Source of the DNA: Zestomonas carbonaria
GTDB taxonomy: Bacteria > Pseudomonadota > Gammaproteobacteria > Pseudomonadales > Pseudomonadaceae
Assembly: GCF_904061905.1 (NCBI RefSeq)
Contig: NZ_CAJFCI010000035.1
Coordinates: forward strand, 1-60,484
DNA length: 60,484 nucleotides
Reading direction: 5' to 3'
The notes under the pieces are model-generated. The model saw only the letters and a list, made by a program, of their open reading frames with translations. It searched no databases and was not told the origin of the DNA. Shown here one piece after another: positions 17,385 to 24,060 of this stretch (the stretch's first letter is position 1; each line of letters begins with the position of its first letter). Position numbers and translations under genes: made by a program.

Positions 17385-18437
17385 TCAGGCGCGCTGCGGC
17401 ACGCCCTTTTGCCCGGCGCGGCGGTTCGGCGACATGCCGTTGGCCAGCAGGGTTTCCTCGATGCTCGCGTACTGCACGCCGATCCGGTAGATCTCGCGCG
17501 CCTCCTTGCCATTGGCCACCTCGCGGCCCAGCTCGTGGGCGACCCGCACGCACTGCTGGATCTGCTCCACCGAGGTCATGCGCTGGCCGTGCTGGCCGAC
17601 GATGGTGTCCTCGATGCCGCAGCGCGGGTGCAGGCCCATGGCCATGGCCATCATGTTGAACGGCAGCACGTTCTTCAGCAGCGACTCGGCGGTGACGGTG
17701 GCGCCGTCCGGGGCGCGGTGCACGAAGTTCATGAAGTTGAATGGGTTGGGGCCGTCGAAGCCGCCGCCGATGCCGATCCAGGTGAGGTTCAGCGGGCCTT
17801 TGTAGGCGCCCTTGCGCACCAGGCGCTCGAGGGTTTCCAGGGCGTGCATGCCGGTCAGTTGGAAGTGCGGCTGGATACCGTTGGCGGTCAGCCGGCGCAG
17901 GTGCTCCTCGACCCAGGCCGGGCCGGCCGGCACGGTCATCTCGCTGTAGGCGGCCTGGTAGGCCGGGTTGGCCAGCGAGGTGCCCTCCAGGTATTCCGGA
18001 TAGAGCAGCTCCATGATGTTCATCTGCGTGGTGTTGATCGCCACGGTGACCTGGTCCGGCTTCGGAGTCAGCTCGGCGAGCATGTGGCGGGTGTCGTCGG
18101 ACAGCCACTTGGCCGCCTCGCCCTCGCCTTCGGGGGCGAACGAGATCGAGCCGCCGACCTGGATGATCATCTCCGGCACCGCCTCGCGGACACCGGCGAT
18201 CAGCTCGTTGAACTTCGACAGGCGCTTGGAGCCGGTGCCGTCCAGTTCGCGCACGTGCAGGTGCAGCACGGTGGCGCCTGCCTCGTAGCAGTCGACGGCC
18301 TTCTGGACCTGCTCGTCCATGGTCACCGGGATGTCTTCCGGGAAGTCGGCCGGCATCCACTCCGGGCCGTAGGGGGCGACGGTGATGACCACCTTGTCCT
18401 GGTTTTCCGGGTGCAGCGAGTCGTCGAAGAATTGCAT
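17385..18437 (-). CDS. BKACE-family beta-keto acid cleavage enzyme (PF05853)
   Basis: 350 residues. The metal-site signature HLHVRE is at residues 59-64 (His59, His61, Glu64). The substrate-loop blocks VQVGGSISF and NLTWIGIGGG are also present. BKACE enzymes condense a beta-keto acid with acetyl-CoA to give acetoacetate and a new CoA ester; known members act on 3-keto-5-aminohexanoate and dehydrocarnitine. The protein is somewhat longer than the common 270-310 residues. It is the third gene after a quinone oxidoreductase and a TauD dioxygenase, separated from the latter by 123 bases with a strong hairpin. The actual substrate is unknown. Confidence 0.85.
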   Translation of the reverse strand: MQFFDDSLHPENQDKVVITVAPYGPEWMPADFPEDIPVTMDEQVQKAVDCYEAGATVLHLHVRELDGTGSKRLSKFNELIAGVREAVPEMIIQVGGSISFAPEGEGEAAKWLSDDTRHMLAELTPKPDQVTVAINTTQMNIMELLYPEYLEGTSLANPAYQAAYSEMTVPAGPAWVEEHLRRLTANGIQPHFQLTGMHALETLERLVRKGAYKGPLNLTWIGIGGGFDGPNPFNFMNFVHRAPDGATVTAESLLKNVLPFNMMAMAMGLHPRCGIEDTIVGQHGQRMTSVEQIQQCVRVAHELGREVANGKEAREIYRIGVQYASIEETLLANGMSPNRRAGQKGVPQRA

Positions 18438-18512
18438 GGTCGGGGTCCTCGGTTCGTTCTTGTCGAAACGCCTGGCCCCGCGACGGTGGGGCGGGACCGG
18501 GCAAAAGGGTTA

Positions 18513-18561
18513 GGGGCTGTTAACGCTTCGGCACGAACCGCGACGGAGCGTTGACAGACCC
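18513..18561 (-). promoter_or_regulatory. Intercistronic hairpin between the TauD and BKACE genes
   Basis: On the transcript the TauD stop region forms the 5' arm (complement of 18547-18561) that pairs with the complement of 18513-18527: 13 of 15 bases match around a 19-base loop. No T run follows. It could be a partial terminator or an RNA-processing/stability element that sets BKACE output apart from TauD. Confidence 0.45.
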
Positions 18562-19409
18562 TAGAAGGGCTTGTCGCCGATGATCCCGGCGCGCTCCATC
18601 TTGCGGTGGCAAGGCGGGTAGTCCATCACCGCGTAGTGCTGGGTACTGCGGTTGTCCCAGATCGCCACGCTGTTGGGCTGCCAGCGCCAGCGCACCTGGA
18701 ACTCCGGGATGTAGGCCTGGCTGACCAGGTAGCGCAGCAGGTCGGCGGCGCCGGGATTGGCGTCCTGGCCGAAGCGCACGTTGGCCGGCGTGTGGTAGTT
18801 GCTGAAGTGGGTGGTGAAGGCGTTGACGAACAGCACCTTCTCGCCGGTCTCCGGATGGGTGCGCACCACCGGGTGCTCGGCGTCCGGGTACATGGCCTTG
18901 AGCGCCAGGCGTTTCTCGATCGGCATCGCCGCACCGAAGCTCGCCTCGATGCTGTGCCGCGCGCGCAGGTCGGCGATGCGCTCCTTGATCCCGGCCGGCA
19001 GCATCTCGTAGGCCAGCGCCATGTTCGCCCACAGGGTGTCGCCGCCCACCGGCGGGCATTCCACGCAGCGCAGCACGCAGCCCAGCGGCGGCGCCTCGCG
19101 CCAGGTGGCGTCGGTGTGCCAGGCGTTCTCGTAGCGGTCGTTGGGGGCGTCCGGCGACTTGTAGATGCGCACCAGCCCCGGGTGCTCCGGATCGCTGCCG
19201 GCCACCGGGTGGTCTTCCAGCTCGCCGAAGCGACGGGCGAAGGCGACGTGCTCGGCGCGGCTGATGTCCTGGTCGCGGAGGAACAGCACCTTGTGCTTGA
19301 GCAGCAACTGGCGGATCTCGCCGAACAGGTCATCGTCGCGGGCGGCGTCGCCCAGGTTCACGCCGATGAGTTCGGCGCCGATGCTGCAGGTCAGTCGTTC
19401 GACACGCAT
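18561..19409 (-). CDS. TauD/TfdA-family Fe(II)/2-oxoglutarate-dependent dioxygenase
   Basis: 282 residues. The iron ligands are visible as NAWHTDATW (His98, Asp100) and TQHYAVMDY (His about 258), and the 2-oxoglutarate-binding arginine lies in YPPCHRKMER near the C-terminus. The family hydroxylates C-H bonds next to sulfonate, ether, amine or carboxylate groups; taurine is the best-known substrate. The start ATG at 19407-19409 lies ten bases after the quinone oxidoreductase stop, so they are co-transcribed. With BKACE downstream it may perform the first oxidation of an imported organic acid. Confidence 0.85.
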   Translation of the reverse strand: MRVERLTCSIGAELIGVNLGDAARDDDLFGEIRQLLLKHKVLFLRDQDISRAEHVAFARRFGELEDHPVAGSDPEHPGLVRIYKSPDAPNDRYENAWHTDATWREAPPLGCVLRCVECPPVGGDTLWANMALAYEMLPAGIKERIADLRARHSIEASFGAAMPIEKRLALKAMYPDAEHPVVRTHPETGEKVLFVNAFTTHFSNYHTPANVRFGQDANPGAADLLRYLVSQAYIPEFQVRWRWQPNSVAIWDNRSTQHYAVMDYPPCHRKMERAGIIGDKPF

Positions 19410-19419
19410 GGTGGTCTCC

Positions 19420-20400
19420 TCAGAGCACGAAAATCGACGAGCCGGTGGTCTTCCGCGCTTCCAGGTCGCGATGCGCCTGGACGGCATCCTCCAGCGCGTA
19501 GTGCTGGTTGATGTCGATGCGGATGCGGCCGCTGCCGACGTGGTCGAACAGCTCGCCGACCAGTTCGGCCTTCTCCGCCGGGTCGGCGATGTAGTCGGCC
19601 AGCGCCGGGCGGGTGATGTAGAGCGAGCCCTTCATCGCCAGCAGCACCGGGTCGAACGCCGGGATCGGCCCGGAGGCGGTACCGACGCAGACCAGCAGGC
19701 CACGGCGCTTGAGCGAGTCCAGCGAGGCCATGAAGGTGTTCTTGCCGACGCTGTCGAACACCACGTCGACGCCGCGCCCGCCGGTCAACTCGCGGACCCG
19801 CGCGGCGATGTCCTCGTCGCTGTAGTTGATCACGTGATCGCAGCCATGGGCGCGCGCCACTTCGGCCTTGGCCGCGGTGGACACGCTGCCGATCACGGTC
19901 AGGCCGAGCAGCTTGGCCCACTGCGAGACGATCAGCCCGACCCCGCCGGCGGCGGCGTGCAGGAGGATGCTGTCGCCCTCGCGGAAGGCGTGGATGCGGC
20001 GCATCAGGTAGGCCGAGGTGAGGCCGCGCATGGTCATCGCCGCGGCGGTCTCGAAGGCGATGGTCTCCGGCAGCTTGATCAGCGGTGCGGCGGGGATCAG
20101 CCGCTCGGTGCTGTAGGCGCCGAGGGTGTTGAGGAAGCCGGTGTAGGTGACCCGGTCGCCCGGCGCCACGTTGTCGACGCCTTCGCCCACCGCCACCACC
20201 ACGCCGGCGGCTTCCACGCCCATGCCGTTCGGCAGCGGAATCGGATAGGTACCGTTGCGGAAATAGGTATCGGCGTAGTTGAGGCCGACGGCGACGTGCC
20301 GCAGGCGTACCTCGCCCGGGCCGGGGTCGCCGACCTCGACATCCTCGTAGCGCAATACTTCCGGTCCACCGGTCTCGTAGAAGCGGACGGCTTTGGCCAT
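19420..20400 (-). CDS. Zinc-independent quinone oxidoreductase (QOR, MDR superfamily)
   Basis: 326 residues. The QOR signature lies in VGLNYADTYFRNGTYP. The NADPH-binding motif AAAGGVGLIVSQWAK is near residue 150. The structural zinc cysteine cluster of alcohol dehydrogenases is absent, as in NADPH:quinone reductases. It is the first gene of the QOR-TauD-BKACE operon. A pair of 21-bp direct repeats upstream (20478-20519), one copy matching a site next to the cluster A AraC regulator, suggests AraC-type control. The natural electron acceptor cannot be deduced. Confidence 0.85.
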   Translation of the reverse strand: MAKAVRFYETGGPEVLRYEDVEVGDPGPGEVRLRHVAVGLNYADTYFRNGTYPIPLPNGMGVEAAGVVVAVGEGVDNVAPGDRVTYTGFLNTLGAYSTERLIPAAPLIKLPETIAFETAAAMTMRGLTSAYLMRRIHAFREGDSILLHAAAGGVGLIVSQWAKLLGLTVIGSVSTAAKAEVARAHGCDHVINYSDEDIAARVRELTGGRGVDVVFDSVGKNTFMASLDSLKRRGLLVCVGTASGPIPAFDPVLLAMKGSLYITRPALADYIADPAEKAELVGELFDHVGSGRIRIDINQHYALEDAVQAHRDLEARKTTGSSIFVL

Positions 20401-20477
20401 GCCTGTTCTCCAATCTGCATGTTGCGTATCGGGCCGATGGCCCATGCAGCGGACTCTAGGCAGGCGCGGGGACGGGT

Positions 20478-20521
20478 GCTTCTCATCCCGCGACAGCGGC
20501 TTTTCATTTCATGACAGGGAG
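20478..20521 (-). promoter_or_regulatory. Tandem 21-bp direct repeats, candidate AraC-type operator of the QOR operon
   Basis: Two blocks beginning GCTT at 20478 and 20499 match at 15 of 21 positions and are spaced exactly two helical turns apart, as expected for an AraC-family dimer. The second block, with core TTTCATGACA, matches 11893-11915 beside the cluster A regulator at 18 of 23 positions. Confidence 0.5.
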
Positions 20522-20547
20522 CGGCACGCCTGCCGGGAGGCGTGCCG
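20522..20547 (-). terminator. Hairpin after the DUF3313 gene
   Basis: A perfect 10-bp stem (CGGCACGCCT with its complement) and a 6-base loop lie about 70 bases beyond the DUF3313 lipoprotein stop. There is no T run, so termination is only likely. Confidence 0.4.
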
Positions 20548-20614
20548 AGAGGCAATGCCAGGGAGCCCGTCTCGCAAGCGGGACACCAGGCTCAGGGCCG
20601 AATGTCGATTCGGC

Positions 20615-21283
20615 CTAGCGGTGACGCAACCGTGTGTAGCTCAAACGCATGTCTCGCGCCCAGCCGTCGAGCACGCCCTTGACGTCCTGCACGCTGATGG
20701 TCTGCGCGGAGCTCTCCAGCGGCTGGCCGGTTCCCTTGCGTACCACCTGGGCGACCACCGCGCTGGTGTCGCCATCGAGGAAGTTCGCCTCGGTGGCGAT
20801 CCGGGTGTCCTGGTCGCGAATACCGGCAGCGGTACTGACGCCCGCGGCGACCAGGGCAATGGGAATGACCTCGTAGGGCTTGAGCGACTGGGTCTGGCTG
20901 CCCACCGCGGTGATCGCCGGGCGCAGTACCAGGCTGTCGCTGTTCGGCGAGTCAACCACCGGCAGAGCTTGGCCCAGCTCGTGCTTGAGAGCCTGGCTGT
21001 AGTAGCTGGCGATACCGTCCAGGGTCTGCTGCGACAACCGCTCGGACGGTGCCGGCCGTGGGTAGTACTGCACCGGCTCGATGTAGAAGCTGGTATAGCG
21101 CTCGAGTTTCAGGTTCGGGTCGACCCACGCCAGCACTGTCGTGCCGGAGACGTTCTCCTGAGCGGTCAGGCGCGAATAGTCTTGCAGGAAGCCGGAGTAT
21201 TCGTCCGGCTTGACCTGATTGTCGGCGCAGCCGACGAGCCACGCCAGCATCAGGAGGGGCATTGCTTGCAGGTATCGCTTCAT
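20615..21283 (-). CDS. DUF3313 lipoprotein
   Basis: 222 residues starting at the ATG 21281-21283 with a strong AAGGAGG site. The signal sequence MKRYLQAMPLLMLAWLVGC ends in a lipobox (LVGC), so the mature protein is anchored as a lipoprotein. The body shows DUF3313 features (GFLQDYSRL, YYSQALKHELGQALPV, TEANFLDGDTSAVVAQVV). Function is unknown; related proteins are outer-membrane lipoproteins of Pseudomonas. It follows PPK2 by 16 bases on the same strand, so the two may be co-expressed. Confidence 0.8.
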   Translation of the reverse strand: MKRYLQAMPLLMLAWLVGCADNQVKPDEYSGFLQDYSRLTAQENVSGTTVLAWVDPNLKLERYTSFYIEPVQYYPRPAPSERLSQQTLDGIASYYSQALKHELGQALPVVDSPNSDSLVLRPAITAVGSQTQSLKPYEVIPIALVAAGVSTAAGIRDQDTRIATEANFLDGDTSAVVAQVVRKGTGQPLESSAQTISVQDVKGVLDGWARDMRLSYTRLRHR

Positions 21284-21299
21284 GATCTGCCTCCTTGGT

Positions 21300-22118
21300 T
21301 CAGAAGCTCTCGGCAACCATCTTGAAAGGATAAGGGGCGGCCTTGTACTTCCCGATCTTGCCGCGCTTGGGTAACGTCACCTTGTGCCCGCGAGTGATGT
21401 CCTCGTAGGGAATCTGCTGCAGGAAGTGGCTGATGATGTTCAAGCGCGCCTTGCGCTTGTCCTCCGAGCGCGCTATGTGCCAAGGCGCCCAGGATGAATC
21501 GGAGGCGGCGAACATTTCGTCGCGCGCGCGGGTGTAGTCATCCCAGCGCGAGTAGGACTTGAGGTCCATGGGCGAGAGTTTCCACAGCTTGCGCCCATCG
21601 CTGATGCGATCCTGCAGGCGGCGGGTCTGCTCCTCGGCGCTGACCTCCAGCCAGTACTTGATCAGGATGATTCCGGACTCCACCATCATCCGCTCGAACA
21701 GCGGCACCACCTCGAGGAACTTGCGCGCCTGCTGTTCGCTGCAGAAGCCCATCACCCGCTCGACGCCTGCGCGGTTGTACCAACTGCGATCGAAGATCAC
21801 CACTTCGCCGGCAGCCGGCAGATGCGCCAGGTAGCGCTGCGCGTAGAGCTGGCTCTTTTCCCGCTCGGTCGGCGCCGGCAACGCCACCACGCGGAACACC
21901 CGTGGGCTGACTCGATCGGTGATCGCCTTGATCACCCCGCCCTTGCCTGCACCGTCGCGCCCCTCGAAGACGATGCACACCTTCAACCCCTGCTGGACCA
22001 CCCACATCTGCAGCTTCACCAGCTCGACGTGCAGGCGCTTGAGCTCCTCCTCGTAGGCTTTCCTGCCGAGCTTTTCCGGCGGCCCACCCTTGCTTTTCTT
22101 CCCCGCGGCCTTGGACAT
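21300..22118 (-). CDS. ppk2: Polyphosphate kinase 2
   Basis: 272 residues, the normal length of single-domain PPK2. The Walker A loop FEGRDGAGKGG is at residues 51-61, the Walker B/lid block is VIFDRSWYNRAGVERVMGF, and the WKLSPMDLKSYSRWDDYTRARDEMF lid-C-terminal segment is intact. The enzyme transfers phosphate from polyphosphate to nucleoside di- or monophosphates (GDP/ADP in class I). It is divergent from the yiaW/yiaV-like pair across a 318-base control region with a 12-bp inverted repeat. Class cannot be fixed by eye; class I is most likely from the single domain and the DRSWYNR block. Confidence 0.9.
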   Translation of the reverse strand: MSKAAGKKSKGGPPEKLGRKAYEEELKRLHVELVKLQMWVVQQGLKVCIVFEGRDGAGKGGVIKAITDRVSPRVFRVVALPAPTEREKSQLYAQRYLAHLPAAGEVVIFDRSWYNRAGVERVMGFCSEQQARKFLEVVPLFERMMVESGIILIKYWLEVSAEEQTRRLQDRISDGRKLWKLSPMDLKSYSRWDDYTRARDEMFAASDSSWAPWHIARSEDKRKARLNIISHFLQQIPYEDITRGHKVTLPKRGKIGKYKAAPYPFKMVAESF

Positions 22119-22436
22119 CGCACCCTCCCGTCAGCAAACCCGATTGCCATCTCCGCCTGTGTCGAGATGCCCGCCTGCCGCACGGTGGTGGCAGGTCAAT
22201 CGAGTATGGATGAGGCGTGGCACTTTGCCGGACAAGATGGCGGTCGTCGCTCGGCGTGGAAGTTCCAGGCGATCTCCACGGCCGAAACTCCCCGGGAGCG
22301 GCCGCCGGGACGATGACCGGCAATCCGCCATGGATCATCCATACTCAGACGAACCTGCGGACGGCTCCCGAGGAAAACCGCGTCCGCGTAGCCAACACGC
22401 CGGGCCAATTCCAGGAGCACTCAGAAGGAACTTCGG
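22119..22436. promoter_or_regulatory. Divergent control region of ppk2 and the yiaWV-like pair
   Basis: 318 bases without a gene. A perfect 12-bp inverted repeat, GAGTATGGATGA at 22202-22213 and its complement at 22335-22346, brackets 121 bases. It could be paired operators for one regulator of both units or the ends of a small insertion. Nothing else stands out. Confidence 0.4.
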
Positions 22437-22790
22437 ATGCTGGATTACTTCGCCTTGGGCCTCTTGATCTTCGTGGGCATCGTGCTGTTCTACGGCATCA
22501 TCGTTCTGCACGATATTCCTTACGAGATCGCCCAACACCGCAACCATCCCCACCAGGACGCGATCCACGCCGCCGGTTGGGTCAGCCTGTTCACGCTGCA
22601 CGCCCTGTGGCCCTTCCTGTGGATCTGGGCCATGTTGTACCGCGAGGATCGCGGCTGGGGCTTCTCCGCCGGCAAGGGCGCAGGCAGCCGGGAAGCCGAG
22701 CTGCTCAGCGAGTTGGAGGAACTGCGCCAGCGCATCGAACGGCTGGAGGGCCAGACGGCCGCGAGCCCCACCGCGGGCCGGGAGGAATAA
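22437..22790 (+). CDS. DUF3302 membrane protein (YiaW-like)
   Basis: 117 residues. Two membrane helices (ALGLLIFVGIVLFYGIIVL and SLFTLHALWPFLWIWAML) flank a conserved HDIPYEIAQHRNHPHQDAIHAAGWVSL loop. The C-terminus is a short coiled coil (EAELLSELEELRQRIERLE). It is followed after three bases by an HlyD-type adaptor gene, the same pair seen as yiaW and yiaV in E. coli. The function is unproven; the pair probably forms an inner-membrane transport or envelope complex. Confidence 0.8.
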   Translation: MLDYFALGLLIFVGIVLFYGIIVLHDIPYEIAQHRNHPHQDAIHAAGWVSLFTLHALWPFLWIWAMLYREDRGWGFSAGKGAGSREAELLSELEELRQRIERLEGQTAASPTAGREE

Positions 22791-22793
22791 GCC

Positions 22794-23753
22794 ATGGACC
22801 TGCTGCTCGTCCTCACCTATGCGGCCATTTGTGTCGCCATCTTCAAGATCTTCCGCATCCCGTTGAACAAGTGGACAGTGCCGACCGCCGTTCTCGGCGG
22901 CGTCGTGCTGATTGGCGCACTGATCTTCCTGATGAACTACAACCATCCCTATTCCGAAGTGGCGCGCACCTACTTCGTTTCCACCCCGGTCATTCCGGTG
23001 GTCAGCGGTCAGGTGGTCGAAGTGCCGGTGAAGGGCAATCAGCCGCTGGAGAAAGGCGATGTCCTGTTCCGAATCGATCCGACCCCCTTCGAGAACAGGC
23101 TCAAGTCGCTCAAGGCCCAGTTGGTCTCGGCCAGGGCCGACCAGTACCGGGCTCGCGAGCTGGCCAGGCGCAATTTCGGCAACCGCCGCGATGTCGACAC
23201 CACCACCGCGCGGGTCGAGGACCTGCAGGCGCAACTGGGCATCGCCCAGTTCGAACTCGACCACACCGTAGTGAGGGCGCCGAGCAAGGGATTCGTGACC
23301 CATGTGTCGCTGCGCCCGGGCATGATCGCTGCCAGGCTCCCGCTGCGGCCGTCGATGGTCTTCATTCCCGACGAGGGTTTCTACCTTGTCGCCTGGATGC
23401 GGCAGAACAGCCAACTGCGCCTGACCGCCGGCGACGAGGCGGAAGTCGCCTTCGACGGCATCCCCGGCCGGGTCTTCAAAGGGCAGGTGAAGGACGTGAT
23501 CGCGGTGATCGGCGAGGGGCAGGTGCAGCCCTCCGGCACGCTGATCAGCTTCAGCGGCTCGCCACCGCCAGGGCGGGTGCCGGTGATCATCGAGATCACC
23601 GATGCCGACTACGCGCAGTACGCCAGCCTGATGCCGGGCGGTTCCTACGGCCAGGCCGCGATCTACAGCCAGCATTTCCACCACGTGGCGGTGATGCGCA
23701 AGATCCTCCTGCGCATGGCGGCATGGATGAACTACATCTTCCCGTTCCACTGA
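22794..23753 (+). CDS. HlyD-family membrane-fusion protein (YiaV/YibH-like)
   Basis: 319 residues. One N-terminal helix (VPTAVLGGVVLIGALIFLM) anchors the protein. A biotinyl-lipoyl domain opens with VSGQVVEVPVKGNQPLEKGDVLFRID, a short coiled coil follows (ENRLKSLKAQLVSARADQ), the second half-lipoyl motif reads VRAPSKGFVT, and a beta-barrel domain closes the chain. Such proteins bridge inner-membrane pumps and outer-membrane channels. Here the only partner gene is the DUF3302 protein. Confidence 0.85.
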   Translation: MDLLLVLTYAAICVAIFKIFRIPLNKWTVPTAVLGGVVLIGALIFLMNYNHPYSEVARTYFVSTPVIPVVSGQVVEVPVKGNQPLEKGDVLFRIDPTPFENRLKSLKAQLVSARADQYRARELARRNFGNRRDVDTTTARVEDLQAQLGIAQFELDHTVVRAPSKGFVTHVSLRPGMIAARLPLRPSMVFIPDEGFYLVAWMRQNSQLRLTAGDEAEVAFDGIPGRVFKGQVKDVIAVIGEGQVQPSGTLISFSGSPPPGRVPVIIEITDADYAQYASLMPGGSYGQAAIYSQHFHHVAVMRKILLRMAAWMNYIFPFH

Positions 23754-23830
23754 AGCGCACAATGCCTTGCGTTCGTGCGCACCGTCCTCCGGCAAGCTGT
23801 CTCGCGCCATCGGTGCACATGGCGTTCAGC

Positions 23831-23899
23831 CGGGTGACATGGGTGATAGGTGTCGGGAGACATAGGTAACGCCTGTCGGGTGACATGGGTATTCCACGA
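23831..23899 (+). repeat. Three 23-bp direct repeats, probable IS end remnant
   Basis: CGGGTGACATGGGT at 23831, CGGGAGACATAGGT at 23854 and CGGGTGACATGGGT at 23877 recur at an exact 23-base period in the 307-base gap before the OsmC-YcaO gene. Clustered repeats of this type are found at the ends of some IS elements, where they bind the transposase. No transposase frame remains nearby. The rest of the 23754-24060 gap shows nothing recognisable. Confidence 0.5.
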
Positions 23900-24060
23900 G
23901 CGGTTCCGGTATTCCAGATTGACCAGGGACGCCACCGTCTTGCTTGTCAGCTAGCTCCTCAACCGACCCACTCCGCTGCAACCAACACCGCCGAGATGTC
24001 CCCATGAGGCATTTGTCCGGATAATGACGATCAAGTCGTTTTTTATCGTGGTAATCCCGC

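Noticed and set aside
23831..23899. CRISPR array
   Set aside because: Only three short imperfect units with 9-bp gaps; no spacers of normal length and no cas genes.
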